Shown here piece after piece: positions 1 to 12,313 of a DNA stretch of 64,000 bases; positions within the stretch are counted from its first letter, which is position 1; each line of letters begins with the position of its first letter. The position numbers were made by a program, and so were the translations under genes. Source of the DNA: Parascedosporium putredinis (taxonomy: Eukaryota > Ascomycota > Sordariomycetes > Microascales > Microascaceae). Under the pieces are notes generated by a model. That model was given only the letters and a program-made list of their open reading frames with translations, did no database searches and was not told the DNA's origin. The DNA lies in the NCBI GenBank assembly GCA_949357655.1, contig CASHTG010000008.1:1054001-1118000 (forward strand), in the 5' to 3' direction.

Positions 1-1653
1 GCGCTTCACGCACCTTTGAAAAAGACGAGGGTCGCGTAGTAGAACGCCTGGGCCATGTGGTGCACCATCAGAGAGTGCTTCTTGGATAGCCCCGGCTTGC
101 TGCTGCCGGCGGGGAAGTCTAGGTACAGCTGCAGCTCGAACGCATCCAGCTCCCTCATCTCGGGGAGTTCTTTGCTGCCGCGAGCCTGTTCATCCGGTCG
201 ATACTCTTTAGGAAGGAGCTCGACGCCCCGTAGTACGGGAAGGAGAGTTCGAGTTCCGCCGTGTCATCGAGGAATAACGTGATGTGGCTGGGCACCTCGT
301 ATCCGCAGAGGATCGCCATCGATACGATGTGCGACTGGAAGTCGGACGCGATACTGCTGCTGGATTGAAGCCTTTCCAGGTAGGCGATGCCGCCCGCGAC
401 GTGCATTCGCCAACGGCACGTGCGGCCGGAGATGGCCTCGATGGTGATGCACGCCATGATGGCCATGGCAAAGGATTGATTGAGGTGCTGATCCACCCCG
501 CTGAGGCTGGTGCGGAGGTGGCGGATGGCCTCCTCCTCGTGGTGGAGGGCGAGCATGTAGTCTTGCTCGCGGGCGCGGCCCCCGAGCTCGTAGAGGTTGA
601 ACGCGGCGCAGGCGCAGATGGCATGGAACGTGCCAATGTCGGCGTTGGAGCTGTCCGAGCCGGAGGTGAGGCCGCGCAGGGCCATGGGGAGCATGAGGGA
701 CCGGCAGGGGTTGTGGGACTCGTCTAAGAGTACGAGCTTGCCGCTGGTAAACGTGACCCAGTGATGTATTAGCCGCTTTTCTGAGCCGGGGACCGGTAGG
801 ATGTCGAGGTGAGTTCGGGGAGGTGCGGGTGTGGGGGTAGGCGTGGGTGCGAACAAGGGCTCGTTTGTGCGAGCGGGTGGTATGGAGTCGAGGTATGGTG
901 TTGTGACGGCGTCATCCGAGAGGGTGTCATCGCGCATGCCGCGACGGTCCCGGCGTACGAGCGGAATTGGCCTCCGAGAGAACGCTGCGTCTTCATCTGG
1001 GGGCTGTAGGCCCGAGATCTCGGCGTGGTGGGGAAGATCGACCACGGGCCCCCGTCGAGCCCCAAGATCGCGGCCGGCGTCTCGGTCGTAGGCGAGCTAG
1101 GTGGCGACGACGACGACGACGACGACCGCCGTCGCCGCCGAGAGCTTGATGGGCGTGACGGGGATGGTGCTCCATCCGGTGCTTCCGGTTCGGTTCGGTG
1201 GGTGTGTGTTGGGCCAGGCGAGCCGCAAGTGGGTGTGGTCGCCGCGGCAGAATAGGTAACGTGGGTTGAAAAGACGGAGAACAGACTAGCTGGATTGTGA
1301 TTCAGACCTGTAGGATCTTGGTCGATTTGCGTGAGGATATCGTCGACCTGCGGAGACGACAGAATCGGTAGTCCACGGGTCAGGAGATGTGCTGAGGAGC
1401 GTCCGCTCACACTGGCCCTCGAGTTTCGCTGGCCCGGCGAATCATGGGGAGGAGTAGCCGGGTGGCTGGGTCCTTCCATCGTAGTCCAACTCAGCCGAAT
1501 CCCGTACCCTTCGCAGTGGATTTTAGCTTGGCCGCATCGGCGACAGCCCGGCTTCTGTTCGTCGCACTTGAGCCGGCGAGAGCGGCATGTCCAGCAGCCC
1601 GTGAACGTCTTGGTCCGTTTTCGTTTGGCGGGGAAACCATTGCCTGGAGCCAT
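1..1653 (-). CDS. Zn2Cys6 transcription factor with Fungal_trans_2-type domain (3' end outside window)
   Basis: Probable nuclear DNA-binding regulator. The N-terminus carries a Zn2Cys6 binuclear cluster (CWTCRSRRLKC followed by CRRCGQAKIHC, about residues 20-47), preceded by a basic stretch. A low-complexity Pro/Ser/Arg linker follows. The middle part (GSEKRLIHHWVTFTSGKLVL and MLPMALRGLTS) is typical of the fungal-specific regulator domain PF11951. The two parts are in different frames and are probably joined by an intron whose acceptor AG lies at 1098-1097; I could not fix the donor. Near 168-173 a single missing base in a T run breaks the frame. After it, similarity continues (ELDAFELQLYLDFP) to a splice donor at 13-12, so the gene leaves the window on the left. 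The start is the ATG at 1653. Target genes are unknown. Confidence 0.85.
1105..1126. repeat. (CGA)7 trinucleotide microsatellite
   Basis: Seven uninterrupted CGA units lie just 5' (on the minus strand) of the likely splice acceptor of the regulator gene. On the minus strand they read as a Ser/Arg/Val-coding or polypyrimidine-like tract. Length polymorphism here could affect splicing or the linker; that is inference. Confidence 0.8.
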
Positions 1654-2310
1654 TCTCTCTGCTCTTCTCTACCGCGCCATTTGATTTTTCTGGGTTTAGA
1701 GATTTGGATTGCGCTTTTGCTCGTATTCTTGTTCTTGTCCGCATGGCATGAGGCGGATGCGACGGGGGGGAAGATGGGGATCCGTGTGAGCTCGGCGTGA
1801 GTTGCCGCTTTTTCGTGAAGAAAAAATGTCCTGTGGTTGCCGTCACAGACCTAACTGAATGCGGTTAGAGGAAGAGGTCAATGATCCCATGCGAGACTCC
1901 GATTGGCTCGTTGTCGCCTTCCGTTTTCTTTTGGTAAGCGAGCATGGGTCCAACGGGATCGAGAGCACCCAATCGCTGTGGATTGCCTTCCAGAGCAAAA
2001 GTTCGAGATGAAGATGGCGAGAGTCGAGCCATTTTGCTTTCCCTATCCCAAGTGGGAAGCAAGTTCCGTAGTTCGTACAATTTGCTCAATATGTAGAGAG
2101 CGGCTGCATTTCCCTTTGGTGGAGAAAAACAAGAGGAAGGCGCAAGGTCCGCTGTTCTAAGATCGTGCCGAAATATATAAACCTTTCTTTAGCCCGATAC
2201 CTCCAATGCTTGATTTGGTCCTTGTTGTCGAGACGAAAACACCTTCCAAGTAGAATCACCTTGTCGTTTTTCAGCAGCTAAGCGTCTAGCCCTACATAAA
2301 TTCGAAAGCT
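1654..2310. other. Divergent intergenic region, no gene seen
   Basis: This is the shared 5' region between the minus-strand regulator and the plus-strand sterol reductase. Short open frames have no recognisable features. I see no clear TATA box adjacent to the reductase start. Confidence 0.6.
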
Positions 2311-3938
2311 ATGGTGGCCACAGAGCAGCGTCGCAGTGTTAAGCCAAACACGCCTGTTTCGACAGTGACAATGACGAACCCGAAGCGTGACCCCGACGCA
2401 ATGGAGGGTATTCCTCCCAACCACATCGAGTTCGGCGGATCTCCAGGCGCCGCCTCGCTTATGATTGGGTTCCCCTTACTCATGTGGTACATGTGGATCG
2501 GCGCGACGTACTACGACGGAGGTCTTCCTCTACCAGCCTCCGACGAGCCTATCCCCGAGTTCCTTCAACATCTGGCCGGGCTCGTCTACGAGGGGGCGTT
2601 TCCCACGCTGCGGGCTTGGAAGATATACTGGGTTTTCTTCTTCACCCAAATGGCGTTCTACTACATCCTGCCCGGTGTCGAGGGCTACGGCAAGCCTCTC
2701 CACCACGAGGGCGGAAAGCAGCTCAAGTACTTTTGCAATGCCTACGCCAGTCTCTACGCGACCATAATCCTCGCTGGTTTCCTTCACGTTAGCAACCTTT
2801 TCCCTTTGTCGACGCTCATTGACGAGTTTGGTTCCATCATGTCCGTGGCCATCTTGTCCGGTTTTCTCAACAGCATACTCGTCTACGCTTACGCCATGTT
2901 GTGCGGCAAGGGCCATCGTCTGACGGGATATCCCATCTATGATTTCTTCATGGGAGCACAGCTAAACCCCGGATCGGAATTCTAGACCTCAAGATGTTCT
3001 ACGAAGTCCGTATCCCCTGGTTTATCCTCTTACTTATCAGCAGTGCCGCGGCTGTGCGTCAATACGAGGCGTACGGATACGTCTCGGGCGAAGTCTTGTT
3101 CCTCGTCATGGCTCACTATCTGTACGCGAACGCGTGCGCAAAGGGCGAACAACTCATCATCACAAGCTGGTAAGTGCCACACATCACTCTCAATTGCAAC
3201 TAGTGGCCCACTAACAGGTAAAAGGGACATGTATTTCGAGAAGCTTGGGTTTATGCTCACATTCTGGAACATGGCCGGCGTCCCTTTCTCTTATTGTCAA
3301 TGTGTCCTGTACCTCGCCAACAACCACCCGGACACCTATCGCTGGAGCCGCACCTCCCTCGGCTGTCTCGTTGTTTTGTATCTTTTCGTCTATTGGGTAT
3401 GGGACACCGCCAATGGCCAGAAGAACGGCTTCAGGCAGATGGAGCGCGGCCAGCTCATTTCCCGCAAAACGTTCCCCCAATTGCCATGGCAGATTGTCCA
3501 GAACCCGCGTGTGATTGAAACAGATACCGGCGACCGTATCCTCGCCGACGGCTGGTTCGGCATCGTTCGCAAGCCGCATTATCCGTGTGACGCGTTTTCG
3601 CCGTCGCCTGGGCTTTGATCACAGGTTTCCGGTATGATTTCCTTTGCCATCTATCCCCGTTGAGTAGGAAATACGACCGAGAAACGTTGGTGCTGACCAT
3701 TATTTTTTTCCCCGCTAGGTCGCCCTTTCCTTGGTTTTACCCTGTCTTCTTCACCATCATGATTGTGCACCGCACGAGACGTGATATCGCAAAGTGCCGA
3801 GGAAAGTATGGCAAGGCCTGGGAGAAATATGAGAGACAAGTTCCGTACTTGTATATTCCTGTAAGTCTATAGGGTCAAACCTTGCCTAACTATCTTGCAC
3901 GTGGAACTAACCCAGTCTCAAAATAGTACATCTTTTAA
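2311..3938 (+). CDS. erg4: Delta(24(24(1)))-sterol reductase (ERG4/ERG24 family)
   Basis: Catalyses the last step of ergosterol synthesis, NADPH-dependent reduction of the C24(28) double bond, in the ER membrane. The protein is polytopic (for example the hydrophobic runs near MIGFPLLMWYMWIG and FILLLISSAAA). It ends with the family signature SPFPWFYPVFFTIMIVHRT, then YEKYERQ-like residues and VPYLYIPYIF. Introns with good borders are 3170-3224, 3632-3718 and 3861-3926; the last exon encodes YIF and stops at 3936-3938. Two frame breaks interrupt it. One C is missing in the C4 run at 2967-2970 (restored reading continues RIGILDLKMF). One T is missing in the T4 run at 3595-3598 (restored DAFFAVAWALITGF). 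Both look like sequence errors. Many fungi hold more than one ERG4-type gene, so this may be a paralogue and not the main copy. Confidence 0.92.
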
Positions 3939-4813
3939 GCATCGGTGGAGATCGTTGTTGAAATCGGCCGGACGTGCCGCCCGTATTGTACATAATTGCT
4001 ACGAAGAATGTAACCCGCGCCATCCAACAGCTATCTCGGCAGGACCGACTCCCTGGGTCATGGCGCCGAAGTCGAACGAATGGAAAATAGGACTTGTTTG
4101 CGGCTCTCAATGCGGGAAGTGCATAGATCTACAGACCCCCTTTGAAAAATTACTCGGGTGAATTGTGGCGTGCCTTGCGAAAGTGAGCCTGGAACCGTGT
4201 AATGCCCAATCATCTCATCTCCGCTGTGACAACTGGAAGAAAATAACGATTGCTCGATTAGGGCTGAAATGACCCGCCTTGACTGTTAGCTCACTGCCTC
4301 GGCATGCTACTCAACCTCAACCCTTCGTGTTGGCGTCATCTCTTTATCCACCCGCGCTCTCAGGGGACGCGGGTGGGTTTACCTGGCCTACCGTTTAATT
4401 TACCCGTCAATGGACCGCCCTCGTTCCTTCTGTTGCCTGTGTTTTATCCTCCCTCTCGAATCGGGGTAGCTCCTTCTGAATGCCGACATCGTAGCCGAGT
4501 CGCTCTTCCGTCTACGATCCTTCCGTGCGGGGAAGCTTTGGTGGGTAACAGTTTCTTAGTTTTCCGTCGGGACACCGGAAGCGCGGGCCACCGACGGCCA
4601 CCCATTCAAGGCGGATCTCGCGTCGATCATTGTTAGTGTCAACAACGACCTACCACGAGCTCTACCTTCCTTCGTCTTTTTTTCTTCCTAATTGCCCTCG
4701 ATTTTATTGGACCGGGTTCGTTTTTCTTTATAAAAGACGGCCAGGTGCCCCCATCATTCAATCTCTTTACTCTCAAGATCTATCCTTGCGTAAATTCGAC
4801 CACTTTCTTCACC
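3939..4813. other. Intergenic region with promoter of the DUF3237 gene
   Basis: No gene is recognised. The right part is CT-rich and contains a TATA box (4729-4735) and one copy of the CGGATCTCG motif (4612-4620) that is repeated upstream of the second sulfatase and the second permease. Confidence 0.6.
4729..4735 (+). promoter_or_regulatory. TATA box of the DUF3237 gene
   Basis: TATAAAA lies 79 bp before the ATG at 4814 and is followed by a CT-rich leader, a usual fungal core promoter layout. Confidence 0.65.
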
Positions 4814-5383
4814 ATGCTTGCCACTTCCATTTTTCGAGCTTAGCTCTCGCTACGCTAACAGTCTGCCAGGCCCTTGGCACCCCGGGGTACGAGTTCCTTT
4901 ACTCCACCAACGTGACCCTGGGCGAGCGTTGGTCATATGGCGACTTCGGGCAAGGAACGCGCGTCGCGATTCCCATCACCGGCGGCACCTTTGTCGGCCC
5001 TCGTCTTTCTGGTACCATCGTGAACCTCGGCGCCGACTGGGGAGTCACGGATACGTACGGCGTCTTCTTCCCCGATACGCGCTACAGCCTGAGGACGGAC
5101 GACGGCGCGGATATCTTCATCCAGACCGCCGGGCCAACCCAGGAAGATGGGCGTACGCTGCTCCGCGCCATCTACCAGACGGGTCATCCTGACTATATCT
5201 GGCTCAACCACGTTGTTGCGATTGGGATCTTGCGCCGTCCCACTGGTGAGAATAAGGGAAAATACGTCGAGATCGACATGTGGCAGGTAAGATGACTACA
5301 ATGAGACAGACGAATAGGATGATATCTGACGTGCACAGGTAACTCTACCGGTGATTGAGCAGGAACCTGAGGACGCGGAATAG
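4814..5383 (+). CDS. Secreted DUF3237-family protein
   Basis: A small extracellular protein of unknown biochemical role. The core matches the DUF3237 (PF11578) pattern: a strand-rich start (YEFLYSTNVTLG), VAIPITGGTFVGPRLSGTI, a GADW motif, YSLRTDDGADIFIQTAG and a C-terminal VEIDMWQV. An intron at 5287-5338 (GTAAGA...CACAG) precedes the last exon, which ends EPEDAE. The ATG at 4814 opens a good signal peptide only if one T is added to the T5 run at 4830-4834; it then reads MLATSIFSSLALATLTVCQA. As assembled, the frame hits TAG after nine codons. I treat this as a homopolymer error because the signal peptide emerges exactly in frame with the mature domain. Confidence 0.82.
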
Positions 5384-5648
5384 GGCGAGTGGCTTGGGGC
5401 GCCTTCGAGATATACGGCCGGCCTCTGTCGGACCGAATCGGGTAGTTTCAAGTGAGATTCATGGTTTTCGAGTTGGGACGTTGGTGTGTTACTGGGGGTG
5501 AGGGATAATGGCTCCCAGTATCGATTAGAGACATAGAACTTATTCAACAAGCCTAAAAGCTTGCACCGCACGTATCCTATCTTGATTCATTGCTTCACCG
5601 ACCCTTGTCCGTATTGAGGTATATACATTGCAACCATTCCAACTTGAA

Positions 5649-6602
5649 TCAAGGCTTAGTCTCCGGGATGGAGAGCGTTGTAAAATTCCACGTCTTCCCG
5701 GCATCGATCGTGGTCATCTGGCCGCCTGTAGCCCCGTGCATCCAAGCCCCGCTGTGCAGAAAACGCACGTTTGCCGCGTCGAGGACGACTGAGACATCTT
5801 CCCAGCCTGAAGAGTAGTTCGAGTTAGCAATTTTGGATTTCCTTGTTTTCTGACTCCCATGCGGGAAAGGACAGGGTGGGGGTTGGAATTTACTGTGGGC
5901 GGGAGCGGCAGCGCATGGTGGAGCCGCGCACTCTGTGGAGATGTAGAAGATGGAACCGCGTTGGCCCTGGCCTATACATTTGGTGTCAGAAATATTCGAC
6001 GCATCCTGGGTCTTTTTGGGGCTCAACATACTCGAAGTAAGCTCAGAAACGAGCTCATCATTGATGTATAGCTTCTGCTCCCATTTATCCGTGTCTGGAT
6101 TGAGCTTGTCTACGTTGTCCGTTAGGTCGACGACTGCGTTATGGTAAACGGAGAGATATTGACTTACAATGGGTCTTTATACGAGAGCCGGGAGGCGCGA
6201 TCACGGGGACGCCTGCTTCGACGTTTCCATTGCCGTAGTTGTACGCAAAATTGCACCAGTTCTGGCCGAGGTTTTGGCAGTATCCTCTATGACACCATGT
6301 TAGCCAAGGCCACGAGGGTACTCGTGTCTTCAATGATATCAACGTATGGACCGGCAGTGTTCGTACAGCCCTGGAGGTGAATTCTGCGTCACTCCCTGCA
6401 AAAAGTCCTGCTTGTCCATCATGATGGCGCTCCATAGAGCGATATCTCCGGTGATCGGATTGGGGACATCGCCAACAACGAGTGTTGCGGAGACTTCTTC
6501 GATATAATTGCCGCTAGGCGCCATCAGAGTGATGATGTCGAGGTTGGCATAGCTGCGTTGGGCGAGCGCGAGGAGCGCCGCGATACTTGGAAGGGCTCTC
6601 AT
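5649..6602 (-). CDS. Secreted protein of unknown function, five exons
   Basis: Starts with a signal peptide (MRALPSIAALLALAQRSYA). The mature part includes LDIITLMAPSGNYIEE, LVVGDVPNPITGDIALWSA, GYCQNLGQNWCNFAYNYG, DKWEQKLYINDELVSEL, FYISTECAAPPCAAAPAH and WEDVSVVLDAANVRF. It ends with GKTWNFTTLSIPETKP. Four introns join the exons without any frame break; the first runs 6287-6366, and the others begin with GTAAGT, GTATGT and GTAAAT and end in AG. The alternation of short beta-type segments and the length (about 230 residues) recall a concanavalin A-like or glutamic-peptidase-like sandwich. I see no catalytic motif that proves this, so function is open. Its nearest upstream neighbour on the same strand is the GST. 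Confidence 0.72.
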
Positions 6603-7574
6603 CAGTGTAAGAAATGATCAGTAGTTGATATGGGAGCGTCCAAAGAGATGGGCGACTCAATCGACTCACAGCCAGTTTTGAGAACGCGCTCTTTGGCCAT
6701 CCTTTAAGTAACCCGGAATACTCCTGGTCTCCGAGGAGAAGTTGCGGGGTCCTGACCGGGTATACACGTCAGATTGAACCGGAATGCGAATTAATTAGTG
6801 TTTCGAGCCAAAAGAGCTCGAATCCCTTGCGTTGTCTCGCTTGCCTATTGTTGACCGTCGTGCCATCTATTAACCGAGAATTTCATTGGCGTGTTGGAAT
6901 TGCTGTCCTGGGTTCATTCATATTGAGGATTCGGAGTGATGCATTCGCTGCAATCCTATCCGCACATAGGGAAAGAACGGGGAGGTGGGGCCGGTCACCA
7001 CCCATCCCATTCCTTCCCGAATGGAGGGACACGCCAAGGATTGATTCGCAAGGACTGTCGGGTTGAGACAAGAGCGAGGGGTTGAGCCACCCCAGCCCGA
7101 ATACACGGGTATGACGGAGCACTCCTCCCCACTCGTGCGCCAGATTGACAATGCATCCTAGATATAAAACCAAATCGAGAATCCTCTCTGTTTCTCTTAA
7201 TTAAACGCGCAATTCTAAGTAGATCGCTTATCTTCTCCTTAGAGTCAGCAACCACCTTATACTAATTCTCCCCAGGTATGGTCCTTAGTGCCTAGTGTAG
7301 GAGTGAGCGACGAATGAACGATTCGGGACCGATCTTCATTCATATTTTGGCATATAGGGCCACAACCCGATGCAGACCACATCCTCCTATTCCGCCACGA
7401 GCTCAAGAGACTCCCTTATCCCATATGCTGTTTTCTGCACAACGAGCGGCCCAGTTTCACTGTGTCTGGGGGTTCGATGTGAAATACATAAAGTGGACAG
7501 AGCAGTTGCATCCTCGACGGAGACGTATTTCATTCTTTGAAATTCTACTACCTAGCTCTGTCTCTCACAGTGCC
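6603..7574. other. Intergenic region, no gene seen
   Basis: Lies between the unknown secreted protein gene and the 3' end of the GST gene. Short open frames overlap on both strands without recognisable domains. Confidence 0.6.
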
Positions 7575-8401
7575 TCACTTGACTTGCGCATAGACATCGA
7601 GCGCATCAAAGAATCGTCCAAAAAGCCCCCATGCCAACTCATGACTTCCTCCCATTCGCTCTTGGGCAGGGTCACGTACATGGAATGAAGCCAAGCACCG
7701 ATGCACAAGTCCGCGTAGCTCGCCTTGGCTCCCAGCAGAAAAGGCCCACCCGTCGCGAACAAGGGAAGTAAATCGCCCAACATCTCCCGGAAAGAATCCT
7801 TCATCTTCTCTCGAGCCTCGCGGGCTAGGGAGAAGTCCTCCCAGCGCTGGACGCCGGCTCGTCGCACAAACTCCGCCTTGGTGGCGTCGGCGTAGTCGGG
7901 GTCGAAGGGGAACCCGTCCACCGTTAGCTGGACGTGGGCGGTGAAGGCTGCGTCGATGTTGACGTTGAATTTGGCGTACTCGGGAAATTCGCTGTTGTTG
8001 CACTCCGAGAGCGGCACGAGGATGTACTGGCTCCTAAACGTGTAGTCGAGTGGCTGAGGGGGAAAAGGTCGCCTGCACCCGAGTCTGGGTATGTTTTTGC
8101 AGATGGACGGCGATATCAAAGGAGTCGCCGATTATGGCATCGGCGGAGGGTCCTCGACGATGGGGAGAGTGTAGAAGTCCGTGCCATCGCCGAATTTGCG
8201 ACAGGCGGGCACGCCTAAACCTTTGCGAACTTTGGGGATGTTGGGTAAAGGCACCCACTTTGTCGAGTACGGGAGGTTCTTGAAGTTGAGCGCCAGTCTC
8301 GTCTTCCAGGGGTTAGGTGAGAAGCATGTCTCCTCCACCGGTGGCCTCGAGGTGATGTCGTAGAAGACGAGGGGTTGGGATGGCTTGGAGTCTGTTGCCA
8401 T
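7575..8401 (-). CDS. Glutathione S-transferase-like protein
   Basis: Probably a cytosolic GST that conjugates glutathione to electrophiles or acts in a redox pathway. The N-terminal thioredoxin-like half begins VFYDITSRPPVEETCFSPNP, followed by WKTRLALNFKNLPYSTKWVP and IIGDSFDIAVHL (the usual D-S pair at the glutathione gamma-glutamyl site). The helical C-terminal half includes FLLGAKASYADLCIGAWL, typical of the GST_C domain. Four one-base gaps in homopolymers break the frame, near 7626-7630, 8058-8066, 8094-8098 and 8148-8150. With them restored the protein runs from the ATG at 8401 to DALDVYAQVK and a stop at 7575. So many breaks with full conservation on both sides argue for assembly error. 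Confidence 0.85.
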
Positions 8402-10823
8402 GATGTGAGGGGTGAGATGGGCCGCTGCGAGTGGTGCTCTAGGGTCAGGGAGTATAGAGGCCCTATTCGAGGTTCTTTGGTTGAGCTTGGGGTGTGTGTG
8501 TGTGTGGTGTGTGAAGTTGTTGTCCAGTCTAGCGGCGACACCTCATGCTTGTCATCACGGGTAGGTAGGGCCCTGGACACACCTCAATTACTAGGCACCA
8601 ATCTTGAAGAGGGGCCTGATGAGGGTTGGAGAAAATGCAGTGCTATGACTCAGAATCAGCCCAGCCAAGTCTGATTATCTGATAAGCAACGATGGGGACT
8701 GTTAGCTTAAGGGTTAGTGGCATGCGGCCACCGCCGACATCCGCCGTGGGCCTCTCGTGTTTCCTTCTTCGATCGAAATCCGCATTTGTTCTTATTATTT
8801 TGATTCATTGGGACCTATTTACTAACGATATGTCCAAACTTGATTTCCTCATATGGTTGAATGGGGTCTCGATGACAGTTGACCCGGACCTGCCTGTCTC
8901 TTCCATTTGAGTGCTTGTCACCAGTTCTAGCCGGGCTTGTGCTCTTTTGTGGGGTGATAACCCCGCTCTTTGATTTACCCCGTGGATCGATCGATCTCCC
9001 GCCTTGACTGGCCCTAGCCCACAACCTAAAATCCTTCAATCTCGCCCCCAACTTTGGCTGAAAGACAAGCCAAGGTGAATGAGCTTACGCATCACCTTCC
9101 TGTGACCGGATTCCCATCCAACTTATCGCTGCCCCGGCCACACGAAGGATATCGAAGAGACAAAAGAAGACGCAGCAGGGCGAAAGAATCAAATCGTACG
9201 CGCTGAAAAGGAGGATCGCAAAGAAGAGGTTACCTCATTGCTCTTTTCTCATCCGGGTTCCGAAGCGACAGATGGTTGTGCTCTTGACACATCATTGATG
9301 GCAACCAACGTTGGCACCCCGTATTGACGACCTTGATGCGACCGTGTTTAACCTCGTGGTTTTTGCGTATTCAAGGGATTTTTCCGCAAGCGCCTGCATG
9401 TCAAGCTCACGAGCATGATTTCTTTCATCGACACCGCCTAAGCTCCCCATATATGCGGAGTCGGGCGCCGTCGGCAGACACGAGGCCATCCTCTCCTCAC
9501 AGTGACGTGACGCATGCCCAACGAGCCGCTTGAACCCGGGGTTTCATTCCACCTATACGTAGGTAGGAGCGTCAAGGGGATGGCTTTCAAAGCCTCAGGC
9601 ACAAATCGGAAGTCGAAAATGGGTGTGTGGTTGAGGGTGATTGAATCAGACTCTTGCGAGGGTCACCGATGCCAACAGTGCGCAGCTCTTGCGAAGGTCA
9701 GCTTGGGTCTGTCTCGTAAGTAGAAGACCAGGAGGACCTGCCCCATCGCCTAAGCATGCATTGTCGCGATGCTTGAATATCAACCTCGATCGGTGCATAT
9801 CGCGCTGCAGCCCCCACTCTTCGCACGTTGCCAACCCAAACAATAGAAAAAGGTTGAGGTAATCATGCAATGCTGCATTCCAATACGAGCTTTCCCCCTC
9901 CGAGCACCGCAACGGCCTGACGAATCTGGACACACCCACCTCGAAATGGCAGAGGCGGGAAATGATCAGCCGTACGTGCTGCATGTCTTCTGCACGCCGT
10001 CCTTGAGGCCGACGAAGAATCGTTCGGAGAAATGATTCCGCGTGAGTGCCGCGTCTTTCGCGGGGACCCGATGTGCGAACAAGGAGATCAGTGCGAGATT
10101 CCCCCTAGCGACTTGCTTATCCCGAGTCGAAATTCTGGCGGGCAGTTCGTATTCCTCCTTTGAAGGGTTGCCGTGCTCCACTCCAAAGCAACCCTAGAAC
10201 GGCAGGCCAGAAACATCGCGGCTCCTTCCCGCCATGTCTCAGCCCGATAGCAATAACTCTCCGAGCCCTATTCTCGCTATTTTTAGACCGAGGCCATTGT
10301 GGGGACTTTGATTCGAGGGCCATGATGACCTAGATGGAGCTTGAGAGGATTTCGTGCATTCGGCGAGAGGGTGTCTATCATATTGGGCTGACTCAACTTT
10401 TGTTTTTCTTTTGCTACCACCGTTGGGCTTTCCTGGAAGCCGCTTCATTTTCGTGGTAAAAAGAGGATGGCGGGAAGGCGGTGACAGTTCAACCTTGTCA
10501 ACCTTGGCGCAGAATCACCAGGAGTCATGTGTCGCGATGAGCATCCGGGGGTTGTACAATACGAGAATAATCATTTCCAGCGACACGGACAAATGTCCAC
10601 CGACCGAGGTGACACCACCTCGATGAAGCATCGTCATTCTAGCTAGGAAATGGCTTGTACCGCTGTTCAGTAAAACTTCTATATAAACGCCTTCTCTCTG
10701 GCCAAGTCTTCCATTACTTGCCATCGCTCACTACCACTCCTCGCAGGCTACAACAACCTCACTTCAAACCCTCATATCCCACCCACGCCCCTATTCCCAA
10801 TACCTTCGCTTAATCCAGCCAAA
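8402..10823. other. Long intergenic region (2.4 kb), no gene recognised
   Basis: The region has a short GT-rich microsatellite (8492-8513) and several open frames under 120 codons that lack domain, signal peptide or codon pattern support. The right end is the Bys1 promoter. I see no transposon ends. Confidence 0.6.
10680..10687 (+). promoter_or_regulatory. TATA box of the Bys1-family gene
   Basis: TATATAAA lies 137 bp before the ATG at 10824 and is followed by a CT-rich leader. Confidence 0.6.
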
Positions 10824-11290
10824 ATGCGGTCTCTCCTCACCCTCGCAGTTGTCGCCATCTCCTCCGCAGCGTCAGTCACGGCGCTCGGCTCGGCACGTGT
10901 CGTCAACTTGTGCACCAAGGACGTTTCCCTCTGGTCTGTCGGCAGCCAGGTCAGCAACCCTTCTCGCCTCAAGGCCCGCGGTGGGTCCTACAGCGAGAAG
11001 TTTTCCCGCGACCCCGTCACTGGAGGGCGCGCTCTCAAGATCACGATCCCCACCGACGGTCTTTGGACCGGTGCCCCCAAACCAACTTTGCCTTCAACCT
11101 TGACGGTGCCCAGATCTGGTACGACCTCAGCGACGTTTTCGGTGACCCATTCCAGGGTAGCAAACTTGTTGTGGCGAGCGACAACGGCAACTGCAGCCCG
11201 ATTGTGTGGAATACCGGTACTCCTCCTGCTGGCAGCCAAGTCAAGGTGTGCAGCAGCGACTACAATGTAACATTGACTCTCTGCGCTTAG
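10824..11290 (+). CDS. Bys1-family small secreted protein
   Basis: Resembles the BYS1 (blastomyces yeast-phase-specific) family, PF04681: small secreted fungal proteins of unclear function that share a thaumatin-like layout. A signal peptide (MRSLLTLAVVAISSAASVTA) precedes RVVNLCTKDVSLWSVGSQ, GGSYSEKF, GRALKIT and, after a frame break, QTNFAFNLDGAQIWYDLSDV and WNTGTPPAGSQVKVCSS. The C-terminus is DYNVTLTLCA. The break is at the C5 run 11073-11077, where one missing C moves the second half to another frame. No intron is visible. Spaced cysteines support extracellular folding. Confidence 0.83.
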
Positions 11291-12313
11291 TAGAAGCAGA
11301 GATAGATGCGTGAGAACGGTGGCCATCAAGAGAGCTTGGGAAGAGGGATTCCGATCATGTGCCTCGCTAAATAACGCAAAAGCGACGGAAATTCAACTAT
11401 ATATCTCAATATAATATCTCTACTAACCCTCGATCCATCTGAGTAAACCGTGTTATGAGTGCTGGGTTAACCACGCTGGTCTCAATATGCGCTTTCACTC
11501 TTGCCATTTTGGGCCTGTCGAGGGTTGTTACGGTGGAGAACCGGAAGATTCAGCAAAAAAGTCTACGTCTTATCTCAGTATAATTATTCATTGTGAGGTC
11601 TTCACATGTTCAATATCTAGAAACATGGAGGATTACTTTGGGAGGGGTTAGGGGATTGATGGTTGTTGAGAGGTGCCTACCTGGTATATTTGTTGGCTTG
11701 TTGGTCCGAAGAACTGACTGCATCGGCTGCCAGGCTGAGCCGCGCGTGTACGCGATTCACCGTCCTCGAGCTCTCCAAACCCCGCGAAAAGGACTGCTTG
11801 ACGGCGGAGGCTGAATAATTACCACACGTGAAGTATAGCGCGCATAAGTTGACAATTCGAGTTGCCGAGACCTAGCGTCCATGGGGTTGGTTCACGACTG
11901 GCCGGCACTCCGTTCCTTCGGCTCACAGGCACAGTGTGTTGCTACTCTGGGGAAATTTGACTAACACCCATAGAGTATAGCCCCTGGCCAAAGCACTCTG
12001 CGCCTCGATATTCTTAAAAGATTGAGTTTCCTACCTCTCCCCGTGTCTCCCCGTCCGTTTGTTTTCCCCCGCCCCGTGCTCGACGTCGACCTCTTCGTCT
12101 TTTCTGGTCACAGAAGAGGGTTTATTTCCCCACAGCTTCAGCCCTCCCCGGAATTCGGTTAGCTGATGGGCGGTGATAGGTAGGTAAGAAATTCGAACAC
12201 CTACCCCTGAGCTTGCACGTGGTTCCACGACTCCGGTTCCGGTTCCAGAGTCGCATCTGGCGGATAGGCAGGACGGATGGAGCCCGTCACCCACAATCCG
12301 CGAAGCACTCGCC
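11291..12313. other. Intergenic region, no gene seen
   Basis: Lies between the Bys1 gene and the next regulator. The right half is CT-rich and GC-rich and is the likely leader of the regulator. No convincing coding frame. Confidence 0.6.

Noticed and set aside
1025..1255. Plus-strand frame with Asp-rich run (DDDDDDD)
   Set aside because: It is the antisense of the regulator's CGA microsatellite and Ser/Arg linker. The minus-strand zinc cluster and regulator domain are the supported reading.
2530..2916. Minus-strand frame of 128 codons opposite ERG4
   Set aside because: Shadow of conserved ERG4 membrane helices; no domain of its own.
8692..9051. Short frames on both strands in the 2.4-kb gene-poor stretch
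   Set aside because: No signal peptide, domain or splice structure, and they overlap on opposite strands.
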